DNA of 64,000 nt from CAWBAT01 sp046331665 (GTDB lineage Bacteria; Acidobacteriota; Terriglobia; Versatilivoradales; Versatilivoraceae). Shown piece by piece: positions 1-8,900 of the stretch. The notes beneath the pieces were generated by a model that ran no database searches, was not told the DNA's origin, and saw only the letters and a program-made list of their open reading frames with translations. Where the stretch lies: NCBI GenBank assembly GCA_046331665.1, contig JAXLQK010000022.1, forward strand, positions 1 through 64,000. Direction: 5' to 3'. The translations under genes and the position numbers were made by a program. Positions within the stretch are counted from its first letter, which is position 1. Each line of letters opens with the position of its first letter.

Positions 1-1
1 A

Positions 2-340
2 GGTGATTTGAGAACCCACTTTGAAGTGGAAGAGAAGATCATATTTCCTGCCATGAGCCAAATTGAGGAAGCCAGCGGGGTCATCGAGCAGTTGATCAAA
101 GAGCACAGGGATATCAGCAAGCTGGTTCAGCAGCTAAGGCGGGCTCGAGGTCTCCGGCTGTCTCCGCTGCTCCACAAGTTTGCCGACCTTCTGGAAGCTC
201 ACATCCGCAAAGAAGAACGGGTCCTTTTTCCCTCTTACGAGCGGAACATCTCCCCCCAGAAAGCCGGCCAAGTAAAAATTCAGGTTCTCGAAATCATTGG
301 CAGTGCGATGAAGCCCAAGCATCCTATGCTTTTGGAATGA
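2..340 (+). CDS. Hemerythrin-like (HHE) protein, 3' part
   Basis: The reading frame is open from the window edge, so the gene almost certainly begins upstream; a TTG at 8 is not a convincing start. The visible ~112 residues are helical and rich in His and Glu, with the motifs HFEVEEKIIFP, EHRDI and HIRKEERVLFP. These are spaced as in hemerythrin-type four-helix bundles that bind a di-iron centre through His, Glu and Asp. Family members sense or store O2 or NO, or help repair iron centres damaged by nitrosative stress. The stop overlaps the first possible ATG of the quinol nitric oxide reductase gene by four bases (ATGA), so the two are probably co-translated and the context points to NO handling. 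The N-terminal His motif lies outside the window. Confidence 0.75.
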   Translation, partial: GDLRTHFEVEEKIIFPAMSQIEEASGVIEQLIKEHRDISKLVQQLRRARGLRLSPLLHKFADLLEAHIRKEERVLFPSYERNISPQKAGQVKIQVLEIIGSAMKPKHPMLLE

Positions 341-357
341 GAGATAAGGGTCCAATC

Positions 358-2640
358 ATGCAAGAGAAAGAAACTTCATCAGGAACACTTTCCCCATGGT
401 GGAGACATACGGTCATCCTGACCATGATCTTTGGATTCACAATCTTAATCTGGCTCGCCAACAAAACCTATCAAGATGCACCTCCCATACCAGGAGAAGT
501 CGTGGGACCATCACGAGAAAGGATCTTCACTGATGAAGACATTCTCGCAGGTCAGCAGGTGTTTCTAAAGTATGGGTTGATGGAAAACGGCACGATTTGG
601 GGACATGGCGCCTACCTCGGGCCAGATTTCTCCGCGGAGTATCTGCACACCCTTGCTATCGATTCCAATGACCTGCTTGCGCGGCAGCGTTACAGCCGCG
701 GTTCGAAGGAACTCGTGGAGATAGAACGAAGCGTTGTAAATGCAGAAGTCGAGCAACAATTGAGACAAAACCGCTATGATCCCCAGACTAAGAAACTAAC
801 CTACACCCAGCTAGAAGTAGCCTCCTATCTTAAGCAAATTAAGAAGTGGACGGACTATTTTTCTCTATCAACCGGGAACGCCGGTTTGCCAGATAATTAC
901 ATAAAGGATCCCAAGGAGCTGCGACAACTCACGGCTTTTTTTGCCTGGACAGCCTGGGCTTCGATTACTAATCGTCCGGGCAAACTTTACTCTTACACCA
1001 ATAACTTTCCTTACGATCCGACGATTGGCAATCGGCCTACCACAGATGCAGTTCTTTGGAGCGCGCTGAGCCTTATTGCGTTACTTGCTGGGACGGCCCT
1101 GGTTTTGTTTGCGGTTGGCAGATTCGATTTTCTGGGTTGGAAGGGGAAGTCCGGGCATATCCATCCTCAAATGCTCCCTGGAATTACCACTGAAAGCCAA
1201 AAGGCAACGATAAAGTACTTCGTCATCGTCGCCCTACTCTTCTTAGGCCAGGTGTTCGTAGGCGGAGCCACGGCGCATTACCGTGCCGATCCGGGAAGTT
1301 TCTATGGCGTTAATTTGGCCAGTTTCTTCCCGAGCAACATTGTTCGCACCTGGCACTTGCAGTTAGCGATCTTTTGGATCGCAACCGCCTATGTCGCCGG
1401 TGGTCTATTTCTGGCCTCATCCTTGGGAGGAGGTGATCCCAAAGGTCAGACTAAAGGTGTCCACTTCTTGTTTGGGGCGTTGGTAACCGTTGTCCTCGGA
1501 AGTCTCCTCGGAGAGATACTCGGCATAAATCAGCTCTTCGGGAACCTTTGGTTTTGGTTTGGGCATCAGGGGTGGGAGTATCTTGATCTTGGCCGAGCCT
1601 GGCAGATTCTATTGGCGGTCGGACTGGGTATATGGGTCTTCTTGATATTTAGAGGGATAGCCTCTGCCAGAAAGGATCCTGAGCGCCGCGAGATTTCTTC
1701 TCTTTTCTTATATGCGGCGCTGGCGATCCCAATTTTTTATCTGCCAGCCATGTTCTTCAGTAGCACAAGTCATTTCTCAGTCGTCGACACGTGGAGATTT
1801 TGGATCATCCATTTGTGGGTTGAAGGGTTCTTTGAACTCTTTGTGACAGTCATGGTTGCCATTATTTTCTACCAACTCGGCATTGTCTCGCATTTGACGG
1901 CAGCCCGAGTCGTTTACCTGGATGCAATTCTTTATCTAGGGGGCGGAATCATCGGAACAGGACACCATTGGTATTGGACAGGGCAATCCAGTCTGACGAT
2001 GGCCCTTGGCGCGATGTTTTCCGCCTTGGAGGTTGTCCCATTGACGCTTCTCACGCTGGACGCCTGGGACTTCATTAAGTTGACCAAGGGAAGATGTGAC
2101 ATCTGCGGCAAACAGATTTCGATTCCACACAAATGGACATTTTACTTCCTGATGGCTGTTGGATTCTGGAACTTCGTTGGGGCCGGAGTCTTTGGGTTTC
2201 TGATTAATTTGCCCATCGTGAGTTATTTCGAAGTTGGGACAATCCTGACCCCGAATCATGGCCACGCCGCCATGATGGGAGTCTTTGGAATGCTGGCGAT
2301 GGCCTTAATGGCTTTTGCCATTCGCCAGGTACTAACGGATGCACAATGGGTGTATCCAGAAAAGTGTCTTCGATTTTCTTTTTTGGGATTGAATATTGGC
2401 TTGGCACTCATGATCGCGACGAACCTTTTCCCAGGTGGAGTGTTGCAGCTTGTGGATGTTTTGAAGAATGGATATTGGCACGCAAGAAGCCTTGAGTTTT
2501 TAAATGAAAGGACCATGCGATTCATAGAATGGCTTCGATTGCCAGGCGATCTCATCTTCATTGGACTGGGGGTTGTGCCCGCATGCATGGCAGCAGCGCT
2601 GAGCTACAGGTTTGTGAGAAGGTCCAATGAAGAACACTAA
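358..2640 (+). CDS. norZ: Quinol-dependent nitric oxide reductase (qNOR)
   Basis: This is a single-chain, cytochrome-c-independent nitric oxide reductase of the heme-copper oxidase superfamily, an inner-membrane enzyme reducing NO to N2O with quinol electrons. Its ~760 residues match the family. An N-terminal helix is followed by the periplasmic cytochrome-c-like fold typical of qNOR (around GQQVFLKYG and WGHGAYLG) and then about twelve membrane segments. Heme/FeB ligands are visible: HLWVEG around residue 485, GTGHHWYW around 535 and SALEVVPL around 555. Both His of the HH pair and the Glu of SALE are kept; I recall these as substituted in NO dismutases, which argues for a true reductase. 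Start: ATG 337 overlaps the hemerythrin stop, but ATG 358 has AAGGG eight bases upstream and is preferred. A Cys-x2-Cys pair (CDICGK, ~580) sits in a cytoplasmic loop. Confidence 0.93.
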   Translation: MQEKETSSGTLSPWWRHTVILTMIFGFTILIWLANKTYQDAPPIPGEVVGPSRERIFTDEDILAGQQVFLKYGLMENGTIWGHGAYLGPDFSAEYLHTLAIDSNDLLARQRYSRGSKELVEIERSVVNAEVEQQLRQNRYDPQTKKLTYTQLEVASYLKQIKKWTDYFSLSTGNAGLPDNYIKDPKELRQLTAFFAWTAWASITNRPGKLYSYTNNFPYDPTIGNRPTTDAVLWSALSLIALLAGTALVLFAVGRFDFLGWKGKSGHIHPQMLPGITTESQKATIKYFVIVALLFLGQVFVGGATAHYRADPGSFYGVNLASFFPSNIVRTWHLQLAIFWIATAYVAGGLFLASSLGGGDPKGQTKGVHFLFGALVTVVLGSLLGEILGINQLFGNLWFWFGHQGWEYLDLGRAWQILLAVGLGIWVFLIFRGIASARKDPERREISSLFLYAALAIPIFYLPAMFFSSTSHFSVVDTWRFWIIHLWVEGFFELFVTVMVAIIFYQLGIVSHLTAARVVYLDAILYLGGGIIGTGHHWYWTGQSSLTMALGAMFSALEVVPLTLLTLDAWDFIKLTKGRCDICGKQISIPHKWTFYFLMAVGFWNFVGAGVFGFLINLPIVSYFEVGTILTPNHGHAAMMGVFGMLAMALMAFAIRQVLTDAQWVYPEKCLRFSFLGLNIGLALMIATNLFPGGVLQLVDVLKNGYWHARSLEFLNERTMRFIEWLRLPGDLIFIGLGVVPACMAAALSYRFVRRSNEEH

Positions 2641-2675
2641 TTTGCAGCACCCTATGAAACGAACAGGAGACAGTA

Positions 2676-3017
2676 ATGCGCAAAGTCCCAAAAAGATTTC
2701 AAAGATTTACGAAGGAACATCCTGAGGTCGCCATAGCCTACGAGAAGTTGGGTACTGCGTGTCATGCGGGAGGCCCTCTCAACGAAAAAGAACGGGCTCT
2801 CGTCAAACTCGGCATCTCAATTGGTGCAAGGCTGGAGGGAGGGGTCCACTCTCATGTGCGAAAGGCTTTGGACGTCCACGTTCGACCCGACCAGATCGTT
2901 CATGTTGCACTCTTATCTCTACCGACCCTAGGTTTGCCGTCAATGATGGCAGCCATGTCCTGGGTTGATGACATCCTGTCTTCTTCCAAACCCAGATCCA
3001 AAAGGCAAAAGAAATAA
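2676..3017 (+). CDS. Carboxymuconolactone decarboxylase/AhpD-like family protein
   Basis: This 113-residue protein has the CMD/AhpD helical core, with the family patterns LNEKERALVKLGISIGAR and GGVHSHVRKAL. AhpD-type members are peroxidase partners with a Cys-x2-Cys redox pair. Here the second position reads HSHV with no cysteine pair, so a thiol-peroxidase role is unlikely and the reaction is unknown. The basic C-terminus (KPRSKRQKK) is unusual. The start has AGGAGACAG just upstream, and only 35 bases separate it from the qNOR stop, so it is probably the last gene of that operon. Homologues of this type often accompany respiratory or stress operons, but nothing here fixes a substrate. Confidence 0.8.
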   Translation: MRKVPKRFQRFTKEHPEVAIAYEKLGTACHAGGPLNEKERALVKLGISIGARLEGGVHSHVRKALDVHVRPDQIVHVALLSLPTLGLPSMMAAMSWVDDILSSSKPRSKRQKK

Positions 3018-3059
3018 TCTGGAGATCAGGGGCCGGAGATATCGGTCCTCGTCGATCTT

Positions 3060-3430
3060 CAGTTGTCCGAGTTGGAACCGTTCATCACGGCCATGGACCC
3101 CTCATGGGTTTGTACCTGTGCATCGCCGCGTCCGAAGAAATACAACCCGACATACTCAAGAGGCTTGAACGGTGGTGACAGAGTCCCGGGTTCGCCGGCA
3201 TTGACAATGAGCTCTATTATCTCGATAGGATGTTCGTGCTTTCTGGTGACGCCAAATGATTCGTTGGTGAAATCGTCAAGGAGCATGACGGCAACAGCGA
3301 CTACTGGAACTGGTTTTCGCCTCGAGAAATGAAGCTTACCGGAAAGATCATGAATTGTTCCGGGGTGGAAATCTTGAAGTGTTGGCAATGGCAGGGCTCG
3401 GCCTCGCACGGCATGGTGTCGCGCCGTCAA
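3060..3430 (+). pseudogene. Possible decayed coding remnant between CMD and DUF488 genes
   Basis: No intact gene is convincing between 3018 and 3487. On the plus strand, fragments that look like ordinary protein can be read only by changing frame. One is around 3120-3170 (EEIQPDILKRLERW), one around 3195-3255 (GIDNELYYLDRMFVLSGD) and one around 3270-3330 (EIVKEHDGNSDYWNWFSP). They are separated by stops and shifts. I do not recognise the family. An open frame on the minus strand (3059-3430) has poor composition and is more likely a shadow. Confidence 0.3.
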
Positions 3431-3487
3431 CCATCTTGAGCAACTTCATTTCCTCCTCGCCAGGAGGCGAATCAGTTGGGACATTTA

Positions 3488-3832
3488 TCATTCCTTTTCC
3501 AAAAAATGCTTCAAAACCACTGCACTGTTGTGCTCTTCATCTCGAGCTGAATAGATAAGAGTGATCGCTCCGGCGTTGGCCTTGCGCTTTAGCAGTTTGA
3601 TCTGATCCTCTCCGGACCTGAGCTCGGCTTCATAACGCCGACGAAAGGCGCTCCACCTAATTGGATCATGCCCAAACCATTGTCTCAACTTCGGGCTTGG
3701 GGCTACCTCGTTCAACCATAGATCGATGTTTGCCCTCTCTTTGGAGAGACCCCGCGGCCAAAGTCTCTCGACGAGGATGCGCTCACCATCAGCTTGGGAA
3801 GGCATTTCATAGGCCCTTTTTAAGCGAATCAT
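3488..3832 (-). CDS. DUF488 family protein (YeaO-like)
   Basis: The 114-residue protein has the hallmarks of the DUF488/YeaO family: RILVERLWPRGLSKERA near the N-terminus, WFGHDPIRWSAFRRRYEAEL in the middle, and TLIYSARDEEHNSAVVL near the end. The length is normal for the short YeaO branch. Members are small cytoplasmic proteins of unknown biochemical role. The ATG is preceded by GGGGGTCGC. The gene is transcribed away from the nxr-type operon, so the 540-bp gap on its 5' side may hold two promoters. Confidence 0.85.
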   Translation of the reverse strand: MIRLKRAYEMPSQADGERILVERLWPRGLSKERANIDLWLNEVAPSPKLRQWFGHDPIRWSAFRRRYEAELRSGEDQIKLLKRKANAGAITLIYSARDEEHNSAVVLKHFLEKE

Positions 3833-4376
3833 TTTGCGACCCCCTAAAGTACAGGTATCTTCGTTATGTGTCGAATTCGGCGTCGTTTCTCTTGAGATCC
3901 TAGTCGCTTGTTATCAGAATTTCCACAAATAGGAATTGCACCGCTGGCTCCTTTTCAATATCACGCTGAATTTCTCCTATGCCACACCGTTTCTTCCTTA
4001 TCCCTTTCTTCGGCGAACCCGACCGTTTCTTGATTCTCATATCTATGTGACTTAAGTCACAGCAATTCATCAAGTCGAGCATTATTGTTCGTAGGTGTGA
4101 CTTCAATGCTAATAGAACGAATCCTGTCTTCTTCGTAAAAAGACCCATAAGGCTAAAATAAATGGGAGGCCAGGGCTGGAGGCATCAGCCCAAACAAGCA
4201 AGCATACCTCGTGTAGTTGGACAAATAATCCCCCTACCAGGGATAGGACAGACCATTTCTCCCCCAGAGAGGATTCTTCCTCCGATTAGCATTGAATCGT
4301 AATTTTTAGGCCCAATCTAAATCAAACCGTCAGTTGGATAAATTAGCCTCTTGACCATACCTGTGGCGAGGACAAT
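3833..4376. other. Divergent intergenic region upstream of the nxr-type operon
   Basis: About 540 bases separate the divergent DUF488 gene and the cytochrome gene. A weak minus-strand open frame (3900-4148) has very basic, repetitive composition and I do not call it. The one clear signal is the palindrome at 4046-4061, with a second half-site (TGTGACTT) near 4096. No strong terminator hairpin is seen. Confidence 0.5.
4046..4061. promoter_or_regulatory. CRP/FNR-type operator palindrome
   Basis: The bases TGTGACTTAAGTCACA form a perfect 16-bp palindrome with the canonical Crp spacing TGTGA-N6-TCACA. It lies about 315 bp upstream of the nxrC-like start and about 215 bp upstream of the divergent DUF488 start. 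Crp/Fnr-family proteins commonly control nitrogen-oxide respiration, and one is encoded at 55430-56143. Its other putative sites in this window have the TGTCA half-site instead, so a different family member may act here. Confidence 0.6.
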
Positions 4377-5945
4377 ATGACAAGAAGACATATTGTTGCG
4401 TTGTTAGTCTTCGTGATTCTTCTGACAGGAATAGGCCTGTCCCTCCTCTGGCGAAAACCGGGCACTGCTCCCGTATCTCCAGGGCAGGCTCTTTATCAAA
4501 AGAACTGCGTAGTTTGCCATGGCACAGAAGGGCGCGGTGATGGCCAAGCTGCCTATCTACTCAACCCCAAGCCGAGAAACTTTCGTGCCGGAAAATTCCG
4601 GCTCGTGACCTCACAAAATCTTCAACCGGTCCGTAATGACATCATGCGAACACTTAGCAATGGCATGCCTGGGACCGGCATGCCTGGGTGGGGCCAGTTG
4701 CCAGAGAGTGATCGTGGGTTGCTCGCTGACTATGTGCTCAAGCTTGACTACGATGGTTACGTTGAACAATATCTGAAGGCCGGCAAGACGAAGCGTGAGG
4801 CTGAAGAGTATGCCAAGGAAATGAGCACACCCGACCAACCGATTCCCATTCCACCTGAACCGCCACTAACCCCCGCGGGACTTGAACAAGGGCGCCAGTT
4901 CTTCATGACTAACTGCTCCAAATGCCATGGTCAGAACGGGGAAGGGAGAAACGATCCGACGTGGAGGACCTCTGAAGGATTTCCTACCTCGTCTCGAAAC
5001 CTAAAAGAAGGCGTATTTAAAGGCGGACGCGATGCTCAGGCACTCTACCTGAGATTCGGCACGGGCTTGCCTGGCACGCCGATGCCCAATCTGAATGTTC
5101 CTAGCGATACCGTCTGGCGCATTGTGCAATACGTGCAGAGCCTTTCCGATCCGAGAATACAGGAACGCGCCACGATAAGGTCGAAGGAACTAATCGCTCA
5201 AAAAGTAGCCCGACTCCCGTCCAGCCCTGACGATCAACTTTGGAAAAGCGCACCGGAAGTATCAGTCCCGCTCATGCCACTCTGGTGGGTCAACGGTTAC
5301 ATTAGTGAAGTGATGGTTAAGACTGTTCACGATGGTCGGCGCATTGCCTTCTTGCTACGCTGGAAGGATGCAACCCAGGATGTCGAGGGAGTGCGCCAGC
5401 GAGGTTTCTCCGATGCCTCCGCTATTCAGTTCTCGGCCAGTTCTGATCCGCCGCTCTTTGCAATGGGTTCGGCTGGCAAGGAAGTCTCTTTTTGGCACTG
5501 GAAAGCCATGTGGGACTTGGATCGCACGGGTGTGCACGAGCTCGCTCAAGCCTATCCTAACCTGACTGCCGATGCTTACTATGGCGCCCAAAAGGGTTGG
5601 AAATCCGGCCCACTGGATGATACCACCTTCCTGCCTGCACGCTACTTGAACAATCCCGTCGCCATATCCCGCCAGACCAGTATCGAGGTCGCCAAGGCAG
5701 CAGGCATGGGCACCTACACGGCGCCAACTCCAACCGTGCAGAATGTCCAGGGGGCTTCTACTTGGAAGGATGGCATCTGGCAGGTAAGTTTAATACGTGA
5801 TTTGGCTCCGACTAATGGTGACACCCTTTCGTTTCTCCCGGGGGAAAAGGTCTCGGTAGCCTTTGCCATCTGGAATGGGAGCGCTGCTGAACGCAATGGG
5901 CAAAAGACCGTGAGTATTTGGAACACATTGGTTTTAGCAAAATAG
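4377..5945 (+). CDS. nxrC: Nitrite oxidoreductase-type gamma subunit: diheme cytochrome c plus heme-b domain
   Basis: This 522-residue exported protein starts with an uncleaved or signal helix (residues 5-25). Two cytochrome c domains follow, with CVVCH near residue 45 and CSKCH near 180. The C-terminal half (about 280-520) resembles the heme-b-binding EB_dh domain of gamma subunits from the type II DMSO reductase family (ethylbenzene dehydrogenase, chlorate/selenate reductase, NxrC). In such complexes the gamma subunit carries electrons between the beta iron-sulfur subunit and soluble or membrane carriers in the periplasm. Fusion of c domains to the heme-b domain in one chain suits a periplasmic Nxr-like complex. 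It is the first gene of the operon and lies only 12 bases before the alpha gene. I cannot tell nitrite oxidation from nitrate or other oxyanion reduction by sequence alone. Confidence 0.85.
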   Translation: MTRRHIVALLVFVILLTGIGLSLLWRKPGTAPVSPGQALYQKNCVVCHGTEGRGDGQAAYLLNPKPRNFRAGKFRLVTSQNLQPVRNDIMRTLSNGMPGTGMPGWGQLPESDRGLLADYVLKLDYDGYVEQYLKAGKTKREAEEYAKEMSTPDQPIPIPPEPPLTPAGLEQGRQFFMTNCSKCHGQNGEGRNDPTWRTSEGFPTSSRNLKEGVFKGGRDAQALYLRFGTGLPGTPMPNLNVPSDTVWRIVQYVQSLSDPRIQERATIRSKELIAQKVARLPSSPDDQLWKSAPEVSVPLMPLWWVNGYISEVMVKTVHDGRRIAFLLRWKDATQDVEGVRQRGFSDASAIQFSASSDPPLFAMGSAGKEVSFWHWKAMWDLDRTGVHELAQAYPNLTADAYYGAQKGWKSGPLDDTTFLPARYLNNPVAISRQTSIEVAKAAGMGTYTAPTPTVQNVQGASTWKDGIWQVSLIRDLAPTNGDTLSFLPGEKVSVAFAIWNGSAAERNGQKTVSIWNTLVLAK

Positions 5946-5957
5946 GGAGCGACAGCC

Positions 5958-8900
5958 ATGGCAAAAGGAACCAATCTCAAAGAGCAAGGGAAGGAAAGCT
6001 TGAGCAGCTTGGCTAGCCGGCGTCAATTCTTAAAGGAACTAGGCGCAGCCAGCGCTACCGCAATGCTGTCGCTCTGGTCATTCCGTTGCAGCAAACCCGG
6101 CCTGGAGGCGACCTATAACCCGTTGGCCAGCTATCCCGCTCGGGATTGGGAGAAGATTTACCTTGATCAGTATCGTTATGATCGGAGTTTTACCTGGATT
6201 TGCGCGCCGAATGACACGCACATGTGCCGCATTCGATCTTTCGTGCGCAATGGGGTTATCATCCGCAGTGAACAGAATTATGATCACAGCCGCTACAAGG
6301 ACCTTTACGGCAATAGTGCCTCCGCGGCATGGAACCCGCGCGGTTGTTTAAAAGGTTACACTTTTCATCGACGCATTTATGGCCCGTACCGGCTCAAAGG
6401 GCCGGTGATTCGCAAGGGCTGGAAAGAATGGGCTGATGCTGGCTTCCCTTCACTTTCCGACCATCCCGAGCTCCGCGCCAAGTATCGCTTCGATGATCGT
6501 GGTAACGACACTTTCGTCCGGGTTTCCTGGGATATTGCGGCAAAGTACGCTGCCCAAGGTTTGCACGCCATTGCAAAGACTTACAGCGGCGAAGAGGGGC
6601 GGGAACGGTTCAAGAAAGATGGTTACGCGGAGGAGATGCTTGAACATTGGAACGGAGCGGGGACGCGGACGATGAAACTTGGCTCTTCGCTTCCCGTTCA
6701 TGGTGTGATCGGAAAATTTGGTCTATTCCGCTTTGCCAATATGCTGGCATTGCTTGACGCCAAAGTTCGCGGCGTGTCGCCCGACCAGGCGCAGGGTGCG
6801 CGGGAATGGACGGAATACACTTGGCGAGGCGATCAGGCTCCAGGCCAGCCGTTCGTCCATGGGCTACAGACCTCGGATTGTGACTTCAATGATCTTCGCC
6901 ATACCCACCTGCACATTCACGTGGGCAAGAACCTGATTGAAAACAAAATGCCCGAGTCCCACTGGATGACGGAGGTGATCGAACGCGGTGGCAAGATCGT
7001 CAACATTGCCCCCGAATACAACTGCCCGGCCACCAAGTCCAATTACTTCATCCCGGTTCGACCTGGCCTGTCCGACACGGCAATCTTTCTGTACCTGTCG
7101 AAATACCTGATGGACGAGAAGCTCTATGACTCCGATTTCGTGCGGCGCTTTACTGATCTGCCTCTACTCGTGCGCACCGATACTCTCAAGCGGTTGAAGC
7201 CGGAAGAGGTCTTTCCAAATTATCAAATGCCAAGTTTGGCGGATGGGCCAAGTTACCGCATTCAAGGGCTGACCGACCCGCAGCGCAAACGAGTCGGAGA
7301 CTTCATGGTCTACGATGAAAAAACGGGCGGCTTGAAGGCTATTACCCGAGATACGCTCGGCGAGCGGCTCAAGGCGGAGGGCATCGAACCTGCCATTGAT
7401 TGGAAAGGTACGATCACAACGATCGATGGTAAGAAAGTAGAAGTGATGACAGCCTTCTCACTCTATGTCATTCATCTGAAAGATTACGATCTCGACACAG
7501 TCAGCCAGATCACTGGGGCTGACAAAGAACTGATTCGCCAACTGGCCAAAGATATCGCAACCATCAAGCCAGTGGCCATTCATCACGGCGAGGGGATTAA
7601 TCACTATTTCCACGCGACCCTTCACAATCGCGCGGTCCACCTGCCCCTCATGCTCACCGGCAACATTGGACAACATGGCGCCGGGATTTTTACCTGGGCC
7701 GGGAATTACAAGGGGGCGGTGTTCCAGGGCTCTAACTGGTCCGGCCCCGGAGCGGGAGCCTATGTGTTTGAAGACCCGTTCAATCCGCTGCTGGATCCCA
7801 AAGCGAAGGTCACCCACGAGCATACGCGCCACACGGTGCACGGTGAAGAGGTTGGTTACTGGGGCGCAGGGGATCGGCCCTTGATTGTGGATACGCCGAA
7901 AGGTCGCAAGATTTTCACGGGCAAAACACACATGCCCACCCCTACTAAGCTGATCTGGTACAACAATGCTAACTTGATCAATCAAGCCAAGTGGGTCTAC
8001 CACCTGCTGCGAAACGTCAATCCCAAGGTGGACATGATCGTGGACCAGCAGATCGAGTGGACGGGTTCAGCCGAATATGCAGATTTGGTTTTGCCGGTTA
8101 ACTCGTGGGTTGAGATGCAGTCTCTGGAAGCCGGTAGTTCATGCTCGAATCCGTTCCTGCAACTCTGGGGCGGCAACCAATATAAAGCGACCCAAGGTAT
8201 TGCGCCGCTCTACGACTCGGTTGATGATGGCATGGTCTTTGCCAAGGTTTCAGAGAAACTCACTGAGTTGACTGGTGACGGGCGATTCCGCGACTGCTGG
8301 AAATTTATGCTCTCCGGCAACACAGAGGTCTATTTGGATCGTGTTCTCTCTTCCTGCACGACCACACGAACAATCGATGGCAAAAGCTATACGGCAAAGC
8401 AAATTATGGAAGGGGCCTACGACAACGAACCCGGATCCGTCCTGATGCTCTATCGCACGTATCCTCGGGTTCCATTCTACGAGCAGGTTCACGACTCGAT
8501 TCCTTTCTACACTGACACCGGGAGGCTCAATTCCTACTGTGATATTCCAGAGGCCCTTGAGTATGGCGAGAATTTCATCGTGCATCGGGAAGGTCCGGAA
8601 GCAACCCCTTACTTGCCCAATGTGATTGTCTCGTCAAATCCCTTTATTCGCCCCAACGATTACGGAATCCCACGTCAAGCAATGGATGCCGATTTGCGCC
8701 AGGTGCGCAATATTAAACTGCCTTGGGACCAAGTGAAGCATACGAAGAACCCCCTTTGGGAACAAGGGTTTCGCCTTTTCTGCTCGACACCCAAGAGCCG
8801 GCATTCGGTACATTCTTCATGGAGCGTAGTGGACTGGAACTGGTTGTGGGCAGACAACTTCGGAGATCCTTTCCGCAAAGACAAGCGCGCGCCCGGCGTT

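Noticed and set aside
358..2640. NO dismutase instead of qNOR
   Set aside because: The HH pair and the SALE glutamate are retained, which does not fit the ligand changes I recall for NO dismutases.
3059..3430. 123-codon minus-strand open frame
   Set aside because: No domain and no start signal; plus-strand fragments look more protein-like although broken.
7458..8003. 181-codon minus-strand open frame
   Set aside because: Antisense to nxrA with no recognisable domain.
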